NCBI GenBank assembly: GCA_963737075.1
Contig: CAVTRI010000001.1
Location: 806,001-870,000 of the forward strand
DNA: 64,000 bases
Reading direction: 5' to 3'
DNA from: CAVTRI01 sp963737075
GTDB taxonomy: Bacteria; Actinomycetota; Acidimicrobiia; Acidimicrobiales; Palsa-688
This document shows, in pieces, positions 25,234 through 34,307 of the stretch. The notes below the pieces were generated by a model. The model searched no databases. It was not told the DNA's origin and saw only the letters and a program-made list of their open reading frames with translations. A program made the translations under genes and the position numbers. The stretch's first letter is position 1. The number at the start of each line of letters is the position of its first letter.

Positions 25234-26430
25234 ATGCGGACGGTCAGCCTGGTCGGCTCTACGGGGTCGATCGGCACCCAGGCCATCGACGTCCTCTGCC
25301 GCGAGCCCGGTCGGTATCGGGTCGTCGCCTTAGGGGCGTCCCGGTCTGTCGAGCCCCTCGCCGCCCAGGCCACACTGCTGCGCCCCGATCGCGTGGCCAT
25401 CGCGGACGCCTCCCTGGCCAGCGAACTGCGCGACCGGGTGCCGAAGGGCGTGGAAGTGCTGGCCGGCCCCGACGCCCTGGCCGCGGTGGCGACAGACGCG
25501 GACGTCGTGGTCAACGGCGTGGTTGGCTTCGCCGGCTTGCCGGTCACCCTCGCCGCCCTCAACGCCGGCCGCCGTCTGGCGCTGGCCAACAAGGAGTCGC
25601 TCATCGCCGGCGGCCCGGTGGTGCAGGCGGCGCGGGCCACTCCCGGAGCGGAGATCGTGCCCGTCGATTCAGAGCACTGCGCCATCCACCAGTGCCTGCG
25701 TGCCATCCTCGGAGAGAGCGGCATGGCGTCGTTGCCGGCACTCGCCTCGCCGGCGCTGCGCCGGGTGATTCTCACGGCGAGTGGAGGTCCGTTCCGCGGC
25801 CGCGACCCGCGCGAGCTGGCGGAGGTGACGGTCGAGGACGCGCTGGCGCACCCGACGTGGAAGATGGGACCGAAGATCACGGTCGACTCGTCGACGCTTA
25901 TGAACAAGGGGTTGGAGGTCATCGAGGCCCAGGAGCTGTTCGGGGTCGGGTACGACCGCATCGACGTCGTGGTGCATCCCCAGTCAGTGGTGCATTCGAT
26001 GGTCGAGACGACCGACGGCGCCACTCTCGCCCAGCTGTCCCAGCCCGACATGCGCCTACCGATTGGTTACGCGTTGGCCTATCCCGAACGGGCATCCGCG
26101 CCTTTCGGCGCCATCGACTGGACCGCGCTCGGGCGGTTGGACTTCGAAACCCCCGACCGTGAGGCCTTCCCATGCCTCGACCTGGCATACCAGGCGGGCA
26201 GGGCTGGTGGCACGACCCCCGCTTGTCTCAACGGGGCCAACGAGGTCGCAGTTGGCGCGTTTCTCCAACGGCGCATCCGCTGGACGGACATTTCGGCGGT
26301 CATCGCCCAAACCCTTGACGACTATGTGCCGTCGACCCCCGCTACCGTGGCGGACGTGCTCGAAGCCGACGCCACGGGACGGGATCTGGCGGCAGCCGCG
26401 GTGGCCTGCCGGGTACGCGCCGGCCTGTGA
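25234..26430 (+). CDS. dxr: 1-deoxy-D-xylulose 5-phosphate reductoisomerase
   Basis: The 398-residue protein begins MRTVSLVGSTGSIGTQAI, the NADPH-binding motif of DXR, and contains ANKESLIAGG, PVDSEHCAI, TASGGPFR and MNKGLEVIEA, which build the metal and substrate site. It makes 2-C-methyl-erythritol 4-phosphate, the committed step of the MEP pathway. ATG 25234 is chosen over an upstream ATG inside cdsA because it gives the family start. It begins a dxr-rseP-ispG run. Confidence 0.97.
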   Translation: MRTVSLVGSTGSIGTQAIDVLCREPGRYRVVALGASRSVEPLAAQATLLRPDRVAIADASLASELRDRVPKGVEVLAGPDALAAVATDADVVVNGVVGFAGLPVTLAALNAGRRLALANKESLIAGGPVVQAARATPGAEIVPVDSEHCAIHQCLRAILGESGMASLPALASPALRRVILTASGGPFRGRDPRELAEVTVEDALAHPTWKMGPKITVDSSTLMNKGLEVIEAQELFGVGYDRIDVVVHPQSVVHSMVETTDGATLAQLSQPDMRLPIGYALAYPERASAPFGAIDWTALGRLDFETPDREAFPCLDLAYQAGRAGGTTPACLNGANEVAVGAFLQRRIRWTDISAVIAQTLDDYVPSTPATVADVLEADATGRDLAAAAVACRVRAGL

Positions 26431-26512
26431 AGCGAAGCTTCGCAGGCCGACGGTGTGAGCGCCAGTTCGCCCGGCGGCGATGGGTGTTGGGCGGAGCCCC
26501 ACGAGAGGCACT

Positions 26513-27895
26513 GTGACGGCTCCAGCCCGAGGCTGGCGGGAGTCGCTGGAGGCTGACCCACTCGGATTGGCCAAGAGCGGCAAGCTCGCCGAGCTCGGCG
26601 AACCCGAAGACGGCGGCCCGACGGGGCCGCCTCCGACACCGGCGAGCCAACGTGCGGCCCTCCTCCGCTTGCTCGTCGTCATCGCGTTGATTGTCGCTTT
26701 GGGGTACCTGGCCGGCGTAGGCGAGACGGTCGTGCTGGTCCTGGCGTTCTTCGCGTGCATCGTCCTGCACGAACTCGGGCATTTCGCGACTGCAAAATGG
26801 GCCGGGATCAAGGTCACTGAGTTCTTCGTCGGATTCGGCCCCCGGTTGTGGTCGGTCTGCAGGGGCGAGACGGAGTACGGCGTCAAGGCACTGCCGCTCG
26901 GCGGCTACTGCCGGATCATCGGCATGAACAACCTGGAAGAGGTCGACCCCGCCGACGAGCCTCGCACCTACCGACAGGCCCCGCTCTGGCGCCGGTTGAG
27001 TGTCGGGCTCGCCGGTTCGGCGATGCACTTCCTTATCGCCATTTGTCTGCTGTTTGCAATGTTTTTCGGCACTGGCTCCAACGCCAACTACGTGGGAACG
27101 CTGCCGGCTAACGCCAGGATCATGGACATCGAGGGCCTCACGACCGGTCAGAGCCCGGCCCACGCGGCGGGGTTCAAGGTCGGCGACCGCATCGTCGCCG
27201 TCGACGGCAAGAGCTTCGCCACCTTCGATCAGCTGAGCGCGTACATCCAGGGCCACCCCGGGCGACGGCTGGACGTGACCGTCGACCGTGACGGGAAGCT
27301 CGTCAACCTCTTCCCGACGACCGTGGACTTGTCCAAGGTCCAGCCCGTCGGTCCCAACGGGAAGCCAGCGGAAGCCCCGGCGACGTACCCGACCGGGTTC
27401 CTCGGCATCGCGCCCGACCCGATTGTGCACCACGGGTTCGCGGATTCGCTCAACAAGGCCGGCGGGACCTGGGTGGACGTGTCCACGCGGACGCTCAGTG
27501 CTTTCGGCAGGCTTGTCACCTTCCACGGGCTCAGCAACTACGGGCACATGCTGACGAGCCAGAAGGCGGCTGACAACCCGAGCAACGGGGTGCGGTTCGA
27601 GTCCGCGGTCGGGGTGGTCCGGCTCTTCCATCAGGCAGGCCAGCAAGGTTTGTCGACCGTCCTCTACCTGTTGGCGGTCATCAATCTGTCGCTCGGCATC
27701 TTCAACCTGATCCCGCTGTTGCCCCTGGACGGTGGGCACGTGGCCATCGCGTTGTACGAAGGCATCCGCAGCCGTCGCCGGCGTTATCACGCCGACGTGG
27801 CGAAGCTTCTCCCCGTCGTGTACATGGCGCTGGCTGCAATCGTCTTCCTCGGGGTGTCCGCCCTGTTCCTCGACCTCCGTGACATCGCTACCTGA
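26513..27895 (+). CDS. Site-2 membrane metalloprotease (RseP/M50)
   Basis: The 460-residue protein has a cytoplasmic N-terminal stretch, then membrane helices, with the zinc motif HELGH at residues 86-90 and LDGGH near the end of the membrane domain (NLIPLLPLDGGH). A PDZ-like domain lies between, about residues 185-275. It cleaves membrane-anchored anti-sigma factors or signal peptides in other bacteria. GTG 26513 follows AGAGG by four bases and is preferred over an ATG 33 bases upstream. In mycobacteria this gene also lies between dxr and ispG. Confidence 0.93.
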   Translation: MTAPARGWRESLEADPLGLAKSGKLAELGEPEDGGPTGPPPTPASQRAALLRLLVVIALIVALGYLAGVGETVVLVLAFFACIVLHELGHFATAKWAGIKVTEFFVGFGPRLWSVCRGETEYGVKALPLGGYCRIIGMNNLEEVDPADEPRTYRQAPLWRRLSVGLAGSAMHFLIAICLLFAMFFGTGSNANYVGTLPANARIMDIEGLTTGQSPAHAAGFKVGDRIVAVDGKSFATFDQLSAYIQGHPGRRLDVTVDRDGKLVNLFPTTVDLSKVQPVGPNGKPAEAPATYPTGFLGIAPDPIVHHGFADSLNKAGGTWVDVSTRTLSAFGRLVTFHGLSNYGHMLTSQKAADNPSNGVRFESAVGVVRLFHQAGQQGLSTVLYLLAVINLSLGIFNLIPLLPLDGGHVAIALYEGIRSRRRRYHADVAKLLPVVYMALAAIVFLGVSALFLDLRDIAT

Positions 27896-27966
27896 GCGGG
27901 CTGGCTGCCCGGCTGGTCGGCGGGGGCTACCCGGCCGGCGCCGCTCTGCTCGGTAGCCTGGGAGCG

Positions 27967-29205
27967 ATGCCAACCGCAGCCGTCGCGTCCCGCTTTCCAA
28001 GGCGCAAGACCCGCCAGATCATGGTGGGGTCCGTCCCCGTCGGCGGGGAGGCGCCGATCAGCGTGCAGTCGATGACGATCACCAAGACCGCGGACGTCGA
28101 GGGCACGCTGGAGCAGATTTACGCCCTCAAGGCGGCAGGAGCAGACATCGTGCGCTGCACCTGCAACGAGCGTGAAGCTGCTGAGGGCCTGGCCCGGATC
28201 GTCCCCCGCAGCCCGGTGCCCATTGTCGCCGATATCCACTTCCACGTGGAGATGGCCATCGCTGCCCTGGAGGCCGGCGTGGAGTGTCTGCGCCTCAACC
28301 CGGGCAACCTGCGCAAGCCGGAAGAGATCAAGCTGGTGGCCCGGGAGTGCAAAGACCGGGGAGTGCCGGTACGGATCGGGGTCAACGCGGGTTCGCTCGA
28401 CAAGCGGCTCATGGACAAGTACGGGGGCGCAACGCCGGAGGCGCTTGTCGAGTCGGCGCAGATCGAGTTGGGGCTGTTCGCCGAGGAAGGCTTCGACGAC
28501 GTCAAGATCTCGGTGAAAGCGTCCAACGTGCCGTTGATGATCGAGGCCTACCGGCAGCTGTCGGAGGTCACCGACCACCCGCTGCACCTGGGGGTAACCG
28601 AAGCCGGGCCGCCCCCGGGGGGCACCATCAAGGCGACCGCGGGGATCGCCACGCTGCTGTCGGAAGGCATCGGCGACACCATCCGCTACTCGCTCACGGC
28701 CGACCCGGTTGAGGAGGCGAAAGCAGGGCGGGCGCTGCTCGAAGCGCTCGGCCTGCGAGAGCGCTCCAACGTCGACCTGATCGCTTGCCCGGCGTGCGGA
28801 CGGGCAGAGATCGACGTGTACAAGGTGGCCCAGGACGCTCAGGTCGCCCTGGAGTCGCAAGCCATTCCGTTGCAGGTGGCGGTGATGGGCTGCGTGGTCA
28901 ACGGGCCGGGGGAAGCCAGGTCTGCCGATCTGGGCATCGCGGCGGGCAAGCACCGGGGGCACTTGTTCATCCAGGGACAGATCGTGCGCGTGGTCCCCGA
29001 GGACGAGATGGTCGCCGCCCTCGTCGACGAGGCGCACAAGCTCGTGAAAGAGGGCGTTGCGGCGCGGCTGGCTGCCGCGGATGACGGCGCTGCCGCCGAG
29101 GCGGAGAAGGACCGCCGCGAGCTGCTCGACGCCAAGGGGGCGGACGCCAACCAGAGCGAAGCCCGGGTGGCGCTCATCGACAAGCGACTGGCCGCGGAGG
29201 GCTGA
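27967..29205 (+). CDS. ispG: 4-hydroxy-3-methylbut-2-enyl diphosphate synthase (IspG/GcpE)
   Basis: The 412-residue protein contains a TIM-barrel core (PLSVQSMTxTKT-like segment, ADIVRCTC, GVNAGSLDKRL, GVTEAG) and the [4Fe-4S] ligands CPACGR and CVVNGPGEA in the C-terminal domain. It reduces MEcPP to HMBPP in the MEP pathway. After about residue 360 the sequence is a short charged helix tail longer than usual. The product lies 71 bases after rseP and its ATG 27967 follows GGGAGCG. Confidence 0.96.
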   Translation: MPTAAVASRFPRRKTRQIMVGSVPVGGEAPISVQSMTITKTADVEGTLEQIYALKAAGADIVRCTCNEREAAEGLARIVPRSPVPIVADIHFHVEMAIAALEAGVECLRLNPGNLRKPEEIKLVARECKDRGVPVRIGVNAGSLDKRLMDKYGGATPEALVESAQIELGLFAEEGFDDVKISVKASNVPLMIEAYRQLSEVTDHPLHLGVTEAGPPPGGTIKATAGIATLLSEGIGDTIRYSLTADPVEEAKAGRALLEALGLRERSNVDLIACPACGRAEIDVYKVAQDAQVALESQAIPLQVAVMGCVVNGPGEARSADLGIAAGKHRGHLFIQGQIVRVVPEDEMVAALVDEAHKLVKEGVAARLAAADDGAAAEAEKDRRELLDAKGADANQSEARVALIDKRLAAEG

Positions 29206-29254
29206 GCCGAAATCCCGCGAGCGCCCGACGGCATCGGCGGACAGACTGTCTGCC

Positions 29255-30520
29255 ATGGCTGTCGATGTACGCCGCATCCGCCCCGATGAGATCGACGACT
29301 GGGTGCGGTGCATGGCGGTGCCGTTCCTCGAGACTCCTCAGCCCGCCGTCTATGGGCATTGGCGCCCGCACATCGAGGTCGACCGCACGTGGGCCGCTCT
29401 GGATGGGGACCGGTTTGTAGGCAATGCGTGTGTGTTCACCCGGGACGTGACCCTCCCCGCGGCCGACCCGGGCGGGCTGGCGCCCACCATGCCGATGACC
29501 GCGGTCAGCGGGGTAGGCGTCCATCCAACCCACCGCCGGCGGGGCCTCCTGCTGCGGCTCATGGGGGCCATGTTCGACGACGGCTTGCAACGCGGCGAGC
29601 CGATCGCCGGACTACTGGCCTCGGAGTCGAGCATCTACGGCCGGTTCGGCTTCGACGTGGCCACAACGGCGGCCAGCTTGAGCATCGCAAGGTTGCAGGC
29701 CACAGTGGTCCACCGGGCGCCCGAGGTGCCGCTGGTGATCTGCGACAAGGATGAGGCTGCGAAGTGCCTGCCGCCGTTGTTCGAGCGCCTGCGCCGCACC
29801 CATGCGGGAGAGGTGTCGCGCAACGCCGCCGCGTGGGGCGAGCTCTTCGCCGATTCCCAGGGGGAGCGGATTCCGGCCACGTCGACAGATTTGTTCTTCG
29901 CTGTCGGTGACGACGGCTACGTCAGCTACCGGGTTGCCGACGGCTGGCCGTCCCCGGCTCCCACCACGCTGGTCGTGAAGGACCTGCTTGGAGCCACGCC
30001 CGACGTCGAGGCCGCCTTGTGGCAGTTCCTGTTCAGCATCGACCTCGTCGATCAGGTCGTCGCCCGCAACCGTCCAGCCGACGAGCCGATCGTGTGGCGA
30101 CTCGCCGACCCACGTGCACTGCGAACGACCGACCTGCGGGACTTCCTGTGGATCCGAGTGCTCGACGTGCCGGCGGCGCTGACCGGGCGGCACTATCAAC
30201 ACGATGGCGGCCTCGTCATCGAGGTCGAGGCGGCCCCGGCATGGGTGGATGCCAACGGCGAGCCAGGGCCGGACCCGGCAGCCGGTCGGTGGCGGCTCGA
30301 CGCCGGCCCCGCCGGCGCGTCCTGCCGGGCCGCCCACCGTGACGAGCCCGCCGACCTTGTTCTCGGCGCTGCCGAGTTAGGAGCGGCCCTGCTCGGCGGG
30401 CAGGAGCTTCGATCCCGAGCCGCAGCCGGCCGCGTGACCGAGCTTCGCCCCGGCGCCCTTTCCCGGGCCGACGCCCTCTTCAGCGCCCGCCCGCTGCCTT
30501 TCTCCTCGACAGGATTCTGA
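29255..30520 (+). CDS. Eis-like GNAT N-acetyltransferase
   Basis: The 421-residue protein has an N-terminal GNAT domain with the acetyl-CoA loop VSGVGVHPTHRRRGLLLRLM and SSIYGRFGF, a central second GNAT-like domain, and a C-terminal sterol-carrier-like domain (VIEVEAAPAWVD onward). This three-domain layout is that of Eis and related acetyltransferases, which modify aminoglycosides or protein lysines in mycobacteria. The native substrate here is unknown. ATG 29255 gives the family start. It follows ispG by 49 bases but may have its own promoter. Confidence 0.88.
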   Translation: MAVDVRRIRPDEIDDWVRCMAVPFLETPQPAVYGHWRPHIEVDRTWAALDGDRFVGNACVFTRDVTLPAADPGGLAPTMPMTAVSGVGVHPTHRRRGLLLRLMGAMFDDGLQRGEPIAGLLASESSIYGRFGFDVATTAASLSIARLQATVVHRAPEVPLVICDKDEAAKCLPPLFERLRRTHAGEVSRNAAAWGELFADSQGERIPATSTDLFFAVGDDGYVSYRVADGWPSPAPTTLVVKDLLGATPDVEAALWQFLFSIDLVDQVVARNRPADEPIVWRLADPRALRTTDLRDFLWIRVLDVPAALTGRHYQHDGGLVIEVEAAPAWVDANGEPGPDPAAGRWRLDAGPAGASCRAAHRDEPADLVLGAAELGAALLGGQELRSRAAAGRVTELRPGALSRADALFSARPLPFSSTGF

Positions 30521-30545
30521 GCGCCGCCACCCGAACGAGGGTGCT

Positions 30546-31283
30546 CTATACCTGAGGAACCCGTGCAGTGTCCCGGCGGTACGCGATCCGGGCGACCCGC
30601 AGCAAGACCACGCTCCACACCAAGACGACCAGCCAGCCCTCGGCGGACCAGCCGTGATGGGTGAAGCCCGCCTTTCCCGCCTGGACGAGCCAGTACGACG
30701 GGAACAGCATCGAGATCTGGTGCACCACTCCACTCTCCCCGAGGGGGCCGAACGCCCCTCCAGCCAGGGCCAGCAGTGAGACGAGGCCGCCCATGAGCGG
30801 CCCCACCGCATCCGGCCCCGCGAGGTGGCCGATCACGATGCCGAGCAACGTGAACGGGACGAGCCCGACCAGCACCAGCGCGATCATCGACGCCCATCCC
30901 GAAGCGGTCAGGCTGACCCCGAGCGTCGCCCCGGCGATGCACAGCAAGGCGATGCTGATGCACGCCATCATGTAGCCACCCAGGACCTTGGTCCCGAAGT
31001 ACGCCCGCATCGACAGGGGGGTGATCCGCATCTGGCGGGTCCAGCCCGCGGCCCGCTCCAACGCGATGCGAGCCCCGCCGGCGATGACGGCCTGCATGGA
31101 ACCCCAAGCCAGCATCCCGCTCATGTAATAGACCGGGAACGGTATGCCGGCCAGCTTGGCGCTCTTGTTCGGCCCGGCCACCAGGTAGAACAAGATCAGA
31201 GGGAAGATCAGCGAGAAAATGAAGAAACGGCGGTTGCGCACCGTGCGCAACAACTCGTAGCGGGTGTACACGGCGGTGGTCAT
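30546..31283 (-). CDS. ABC-2 type transporter permease
   Basis: The 245-residue protein has six predicted membrane helices, with a first cytoplasmic amphipathic stretch (YTRYELLRTVRNRRFF) typical of ABC-2 exporters. It would form the channel for the ATPase encoded upstream. Its ATG overlaps the ATPase stop in ATGA, so the two are co-translated. The substrate is unknown; drugs, lipids or polysaccharides are common for this family. It faces the Eis-like gene, leaving a 25-base convergent gap. Confidence 0.9.
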   Translation of the reverse strand: MTTAVYTRYELLRTVRNRRFFIFSLIFPLILFYLVAGPNKSAKLAGIPFPVYYMSGMLAWGSMQAVIAGGARIALERAAGWTRQMRITPLSMRAYFGTKVLGGYMMACISIALLCIAGATLGVSLTASGWASMIALVLVGLVPFTLLGIVIGHLAGPDAVGPLMGGLVSLLALAGGAFGPLGESGVVHQISMLFPSYWLVQAGKAGFTHHGWSAEGWLVVLVWSVVLLRVARIAYRRDTARVPQV

Positions 31284-32221
31284 GACAGCGCCTCCGCCGG
31301 ATCCCCCTGGTCGTGGTTGCCCGTCAGCTCCAGGAACGCCTCCTCCAGTCCCGCCCCGCGCACTTCAATGTCGCGGGCCTGCGGGAACTGGATCAGCAGC
31401 TGGCGAAGGGCGGCGTCGGAGTCGCCGCACCGCAGGATCACGGCGTCGCCTCGCTCCTCGACGCTGGTTACGCCGGGTAGGGCCTGAAGCACCTGGGTGT
31501 CCCGTGGCGTCACCGTGGCCCGGATCGTCCGCCCGCCGACCTTGGCCTTGATCTCGGTGGCCGGTCCGTCCGCCATCACCTTGCCCCGGGCCATGAGGAT
31601 CACTCGGTCCGCGTAGGCGTCCGCCTCTTCGAGGTAGTGCGTGGCGAATAGCACCGTCTTGCCACCGGATGCGAAGGTGCGCATGACCGTCCAGAACTCA
31701 CGCCGGCCCTCCACGTCGAGCGCCACGGTCGGCTCGTCCAGGACCAGCAGGTCGGGATTGGCCACCGTCGCCACCGCGAAGCGGACCCGTTGGGTCTCGC
31801 CGCCGGACAGCTTGTGCGTGGGCCGGTCGGCCAGCCGTGTCGTCCCAGTCAGGCGCAGGACCTGATCGACGGGCAGCGGATCCGGGTACAGCGAGCCCAC
31901 CACCGTGATCAGCTCCCGGACGTTGAGGTCGCGGATCAGCGTTCCCGTCTGCAGCATGCCGCCGACCGCCCCCGCCGCCACCGCCTTGTCCGGAGAGACG
32001 CCGAACACCGACACGTCGCCGTGGTCGGGTTTGGCCAGTCCGAGCAGCATGTCGATCGTCGTGCTCTTCCCGGCGCCGTTCGGTCCGAGCAGGGCCACGG
32101 TCTCGCCCGGCTCGATCGTGATGTCCACGCCCTGGACTGCCCTGACGGCCTTGAACGACTTGTGGAGGTCGCGTAGCACGATGCCCGCGGCCGGCGAGAC
32201 GCTGATGGGGGGAAGCGGCAT
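31280..32221 (-). CDS. ABC transporter ATP-binding protein
   Basis: The 313-residue protein contains Walker A GPNGAGKSTTIDMLLGL, signature LSGGETQRV, Walker B LLVLDEPTVALD and the H-loop ATHYLEEAD. A C-terminal DrrA-like domain follows. It powers the ABC-2 permease downstream. The start at 32221 (ATG on the minus strand) gives MPLPPISVSP before the domain. It diverges from proS across a 67-base gap. Confidence 0.93.
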   Translation of the reverse strand: MPLPPISVSPAAGIVLRDLHKSFKAVRAVQGVDITIEPGETVALLGPNGAGKSTTIDMLLGLAKPDHGDVSVFGVSPDKAVAAGAVGGMLQTGTLIRDLNVRELITVVGSLYPDPLPVDQVLRLTGTTRLADRPTHKLSGGETQRVRFAVATVANPDLLVLDEPTVALDVEGRREFWTVMRTFASGGKTVLFATHYLEEADAYADRVILMARGKVMADGPATEIKAKVGGRTIRATVTPRDTQVLQALPGVTSVEERGDAVILRCGDSDAALRQLLIQFPQARDIEVRGAGLEEAFLELTGNHDQGDPAEALS

Positions 32222-32288
32222 GGTTCTCCACCTTGACAGGTCGGCCAAAACCGGGAAAGCAGCTTTCGCAAAGGTAGCGTGGACGGCC
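32222..32288. promoter_or_regulatory. Divergent promoter region, ABC exporter / proS
   Basis: The gap separates two divergent genes, so it should hold promoters both ways. A perfect TTGACA at 32233-32238 reads toward proS, but no good -10 follows at 17 bases. Confidence 0.45.
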
Positions 32289-33699
32289 ATGGCGTCGCCG
32301 GTCACGCCCCGTGCCAAGGATTTTCCCCGCTGGTACCAGGATGTCGTGGCGCGCGCCGAGCTGGCGGACAACGGCCCGGTCCGCGGCACCATGGTGATCC
32401 GGCCGTGGGGGTATGCGATCTGGGAGCGCCTGCAGGCCGAGCTGGACGCCCGCATCAAAGATGCGGGGGCGGACAACGCTTACTTTCCGCTTTTTATCCC
32501 CGAGTCGTATCTACGGCGCGAGGCCGAGCATGTCGAGGGTTTCAGCCCCGAGCTGGCGGTCGTCACCCACGGAGGCGGCAAGCGTCTCGACGAGCCGGTC
32601 GTGGTACGCCCTACCAGCGAGACCGTGATCAACAGCTTCTTCGCCAAGTGGGTGCAGAGCTGGCGGGACCTTCCGATCGCCATCAACCAGTGGGCCAACG
32701 TGGTCCGTTGGGAGCTGCGTCCGAGGGTGTTCCTGCGCACGACCGAGTTTCTGTGGCAGGAAGGCCATACGGCGCACGCGTCCGAGACGGAGGCGCGCTC
32801 GGTACGCGCTGCGCATCCTTCACGACGTGTACGCCTCGACCATGGTCGAGGTGATGTCCGCCCCCGTGCTGACCGGCCACAAGACGCCGAGGGAGCGCTT
32901 CGCGGGTGCCATCCGCACGTGGTCGTGCGAGTCGATGATGGGCGACGGCAAGGCGCTGCAGATGGGCACCAGTCACGAGCTGGGGCAAAACTTCGCCCGG
33001 GCGTTCGGGATCCAGTTCGCGTCCGAGTCTGGGAGCCTCGAGTACGCCTGGCAGACATCGTGGGGCGCATCGACGCGGCTCATCGGGGCTCTGATCATGA
33101 TGCACGGCGACGACGCCGGCCTGCGCCTGCCGCCGAGGCTGGCGCCCCTCGAGGTGGTCGTGGTGCTCGTCCGAGACGAGGGGGGCGCCAGGCGGGCGGC
33201 AGAGGCGATAGTCGACGACCTCCGGCGGGCCCGCCACCGGGTGCGCCTCGACGACAGGGTGGACGTCTCGTTCGGGCGCCGAGCGGTTGAGTGGGAGCTC
33301 AAAGGCGTTCCCGTGCGGGTGGAGGTCGGTCCCCGCGAGCTCGAGACGGGCCAGGTGACCCTCGTTCGCCGTGACCAGGGCTCGGCGAAACGCCAGGAGC
33401 CGGTCCAGGCGGCGGCGGCCACGGTCGCCGCCGATCTCGCCGACGTCCAGGCGTCGCTTCTGGCGGAAGCGGCGCGATTCCGCGACGGCCACACCGTTGA
33501 GGTGGCGTCGGTCGACGACGCGGCCGACGCCGCGGCGTCGGGCTTCGCCGTCCTGCCGTGGCGGGCGGTCGGATTTGAGGGCGAGGAAGAGCTGGCGAAC
33601 GCCGGCATTACCGTCCGCTGCCTGCGCCGCCCAGACGGCAGCTTGGCCGAGGGCGACGACGAGCCCGACCTCGTGGCGGTGGTCGGCAGGGCGTACTGA
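32289..33699 (+). CDS. proS: Prolyl-tRNA synthetase, archaeal/eukaryotic-like short form (+1 frameshift near 32799)
   Basis: The first part reads MASPVTPRAKDFPRWYQDVV, then VVRPTSETVINSFFAKW and FLRTTEFLWQEGHTAHA. At 32799 an extra T breaks the frame; removing it gives EARRYALRILHDVYASTM and leads into GTSHELGQNFARAFGIQF, the class II motif 3 and the anticodon domain. The repaired protein is 469 residues, the length of the short ProS form without an editing insertion. It charges tRNA-Pro. All catalytic motifs are present, so this is most likely a sequence error in an essential gene. Confidence 0.92.
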
Positions 33700-33716
33700 A
33701 GCGCAGTCCCAGGCTC

Positions 33717-33722
33717 TATACT
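33717..33722 (+). promoter_or_regulatory. Candidate -10 box for rimP-nusA operon
   Basis: TATACT is one base from consensus and lies 18 bases after the proS stop, upstream of the structured rimP leader. The expected -35 position reads tactga, a poor match. Confidence 0.4.
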
Positions 33723-33751
33723 TGACGCACCGCCCGGGCTGGGTGGTTGCT

Positions 33752-33792
33752 GGCGTGGGCCGTCCTGCGTAGGCAGGGTGCCCACGCCTTTT
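33752..33792 (+). terminator. Attenuator-like hairpin in rimP-nusA leader
   Basis: ggcgtgggc (33752-33760) pairs perfectly with gcccacgcc (33780-33788). Inside, cctgc and gcagg can pair as well. The stem runs directly into a T-rich run (ttttgtct counting the last stem bases onward). This looks like an intrinsic terminator placed 55 bases before rimP. NusA is known to control its own operon through leader termination in other bacteria, so an attenuator is plausible. Confidence 0.55.
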
Positions 33793-33842
33793 GTCTGCCG
33801 GAGCCCGGGAAGCCGACATCGAAGAGAAAAGAGAGGAGAGCG

Positions 33843-34307
33843 ATGGCTTCGACCGAACAACTCCGCGACGCGGCCGCCCCCCTGCTCTCCACCTCTGGCC
33901 TGGAGCTGTGGGACGTCGAAGTCACGCGTGACGTCGTCCGGTTCCTCGTTGACCGTCCCGGCGGCGTCGACCTCGATGCCCTGTCGGAGGCCAGCGCCGT
34001 GCTGTCGCCACTGCTCGATACCCGTCAGGAGCTGGCTCCCACCGGACGCTACCAGCTCGAGGTTTCCAGCCCCGGCGTCGAACGCACCTTGCGCACACCC
34101 GATCAGTATCGGCGCTTTGTGGGCTCGCCCGTTTCGGTGAAAACCCTCACCGCGCTAGACGGCAGCCGCCGGTTCCGCGGGACCCTTGCCGACGCTGGTG
34201 AGGAGGCGTTCAGCCTCGTCGCCGACGGCGCCATCCGAACGTTTCGTTACGACCAGGTCGACCGCACCCGGACCGTCCTGGTTTGGGGGAAAGACTCCGC
34301 ATCATGA
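33843..34307 (+). CDS. rimP: Ribosome maturation factor RimP
   Basis: The 154-residue protein has the RimP N-terminal domain (LELWDVEV, FLVDRPGGVDLDALSEAS) with the SSPGVERTL motif near residue 78 and a C-terminal SH3-like barrel. It assists 30S maturation. GAGAGGAGAG gives a strong ribosome binding site for ATG 33843. It overlaps nusA in ATGA. Confidence 0.95.
   Translation: MASTEQLRDAAAPLLSTSGLELWDVEVTRDVVRFLVDRPGGVDLDALSEASAVLSPLLDTRQELAPTGRYQLEVSSPGVERTLRTPDQYRRFVGSPVSVKTLTALDGSRRFRGTLADAGEEAFSLVADGAIRTFRYDQVDRTRTVLVWGKDSAS

Noticed and set aside
26342..28000. 552-codon minus-strand frame opposite rseP
   Set aside because: It mirrors codon bias of rseP and lacks a domain or ribosome binding site.
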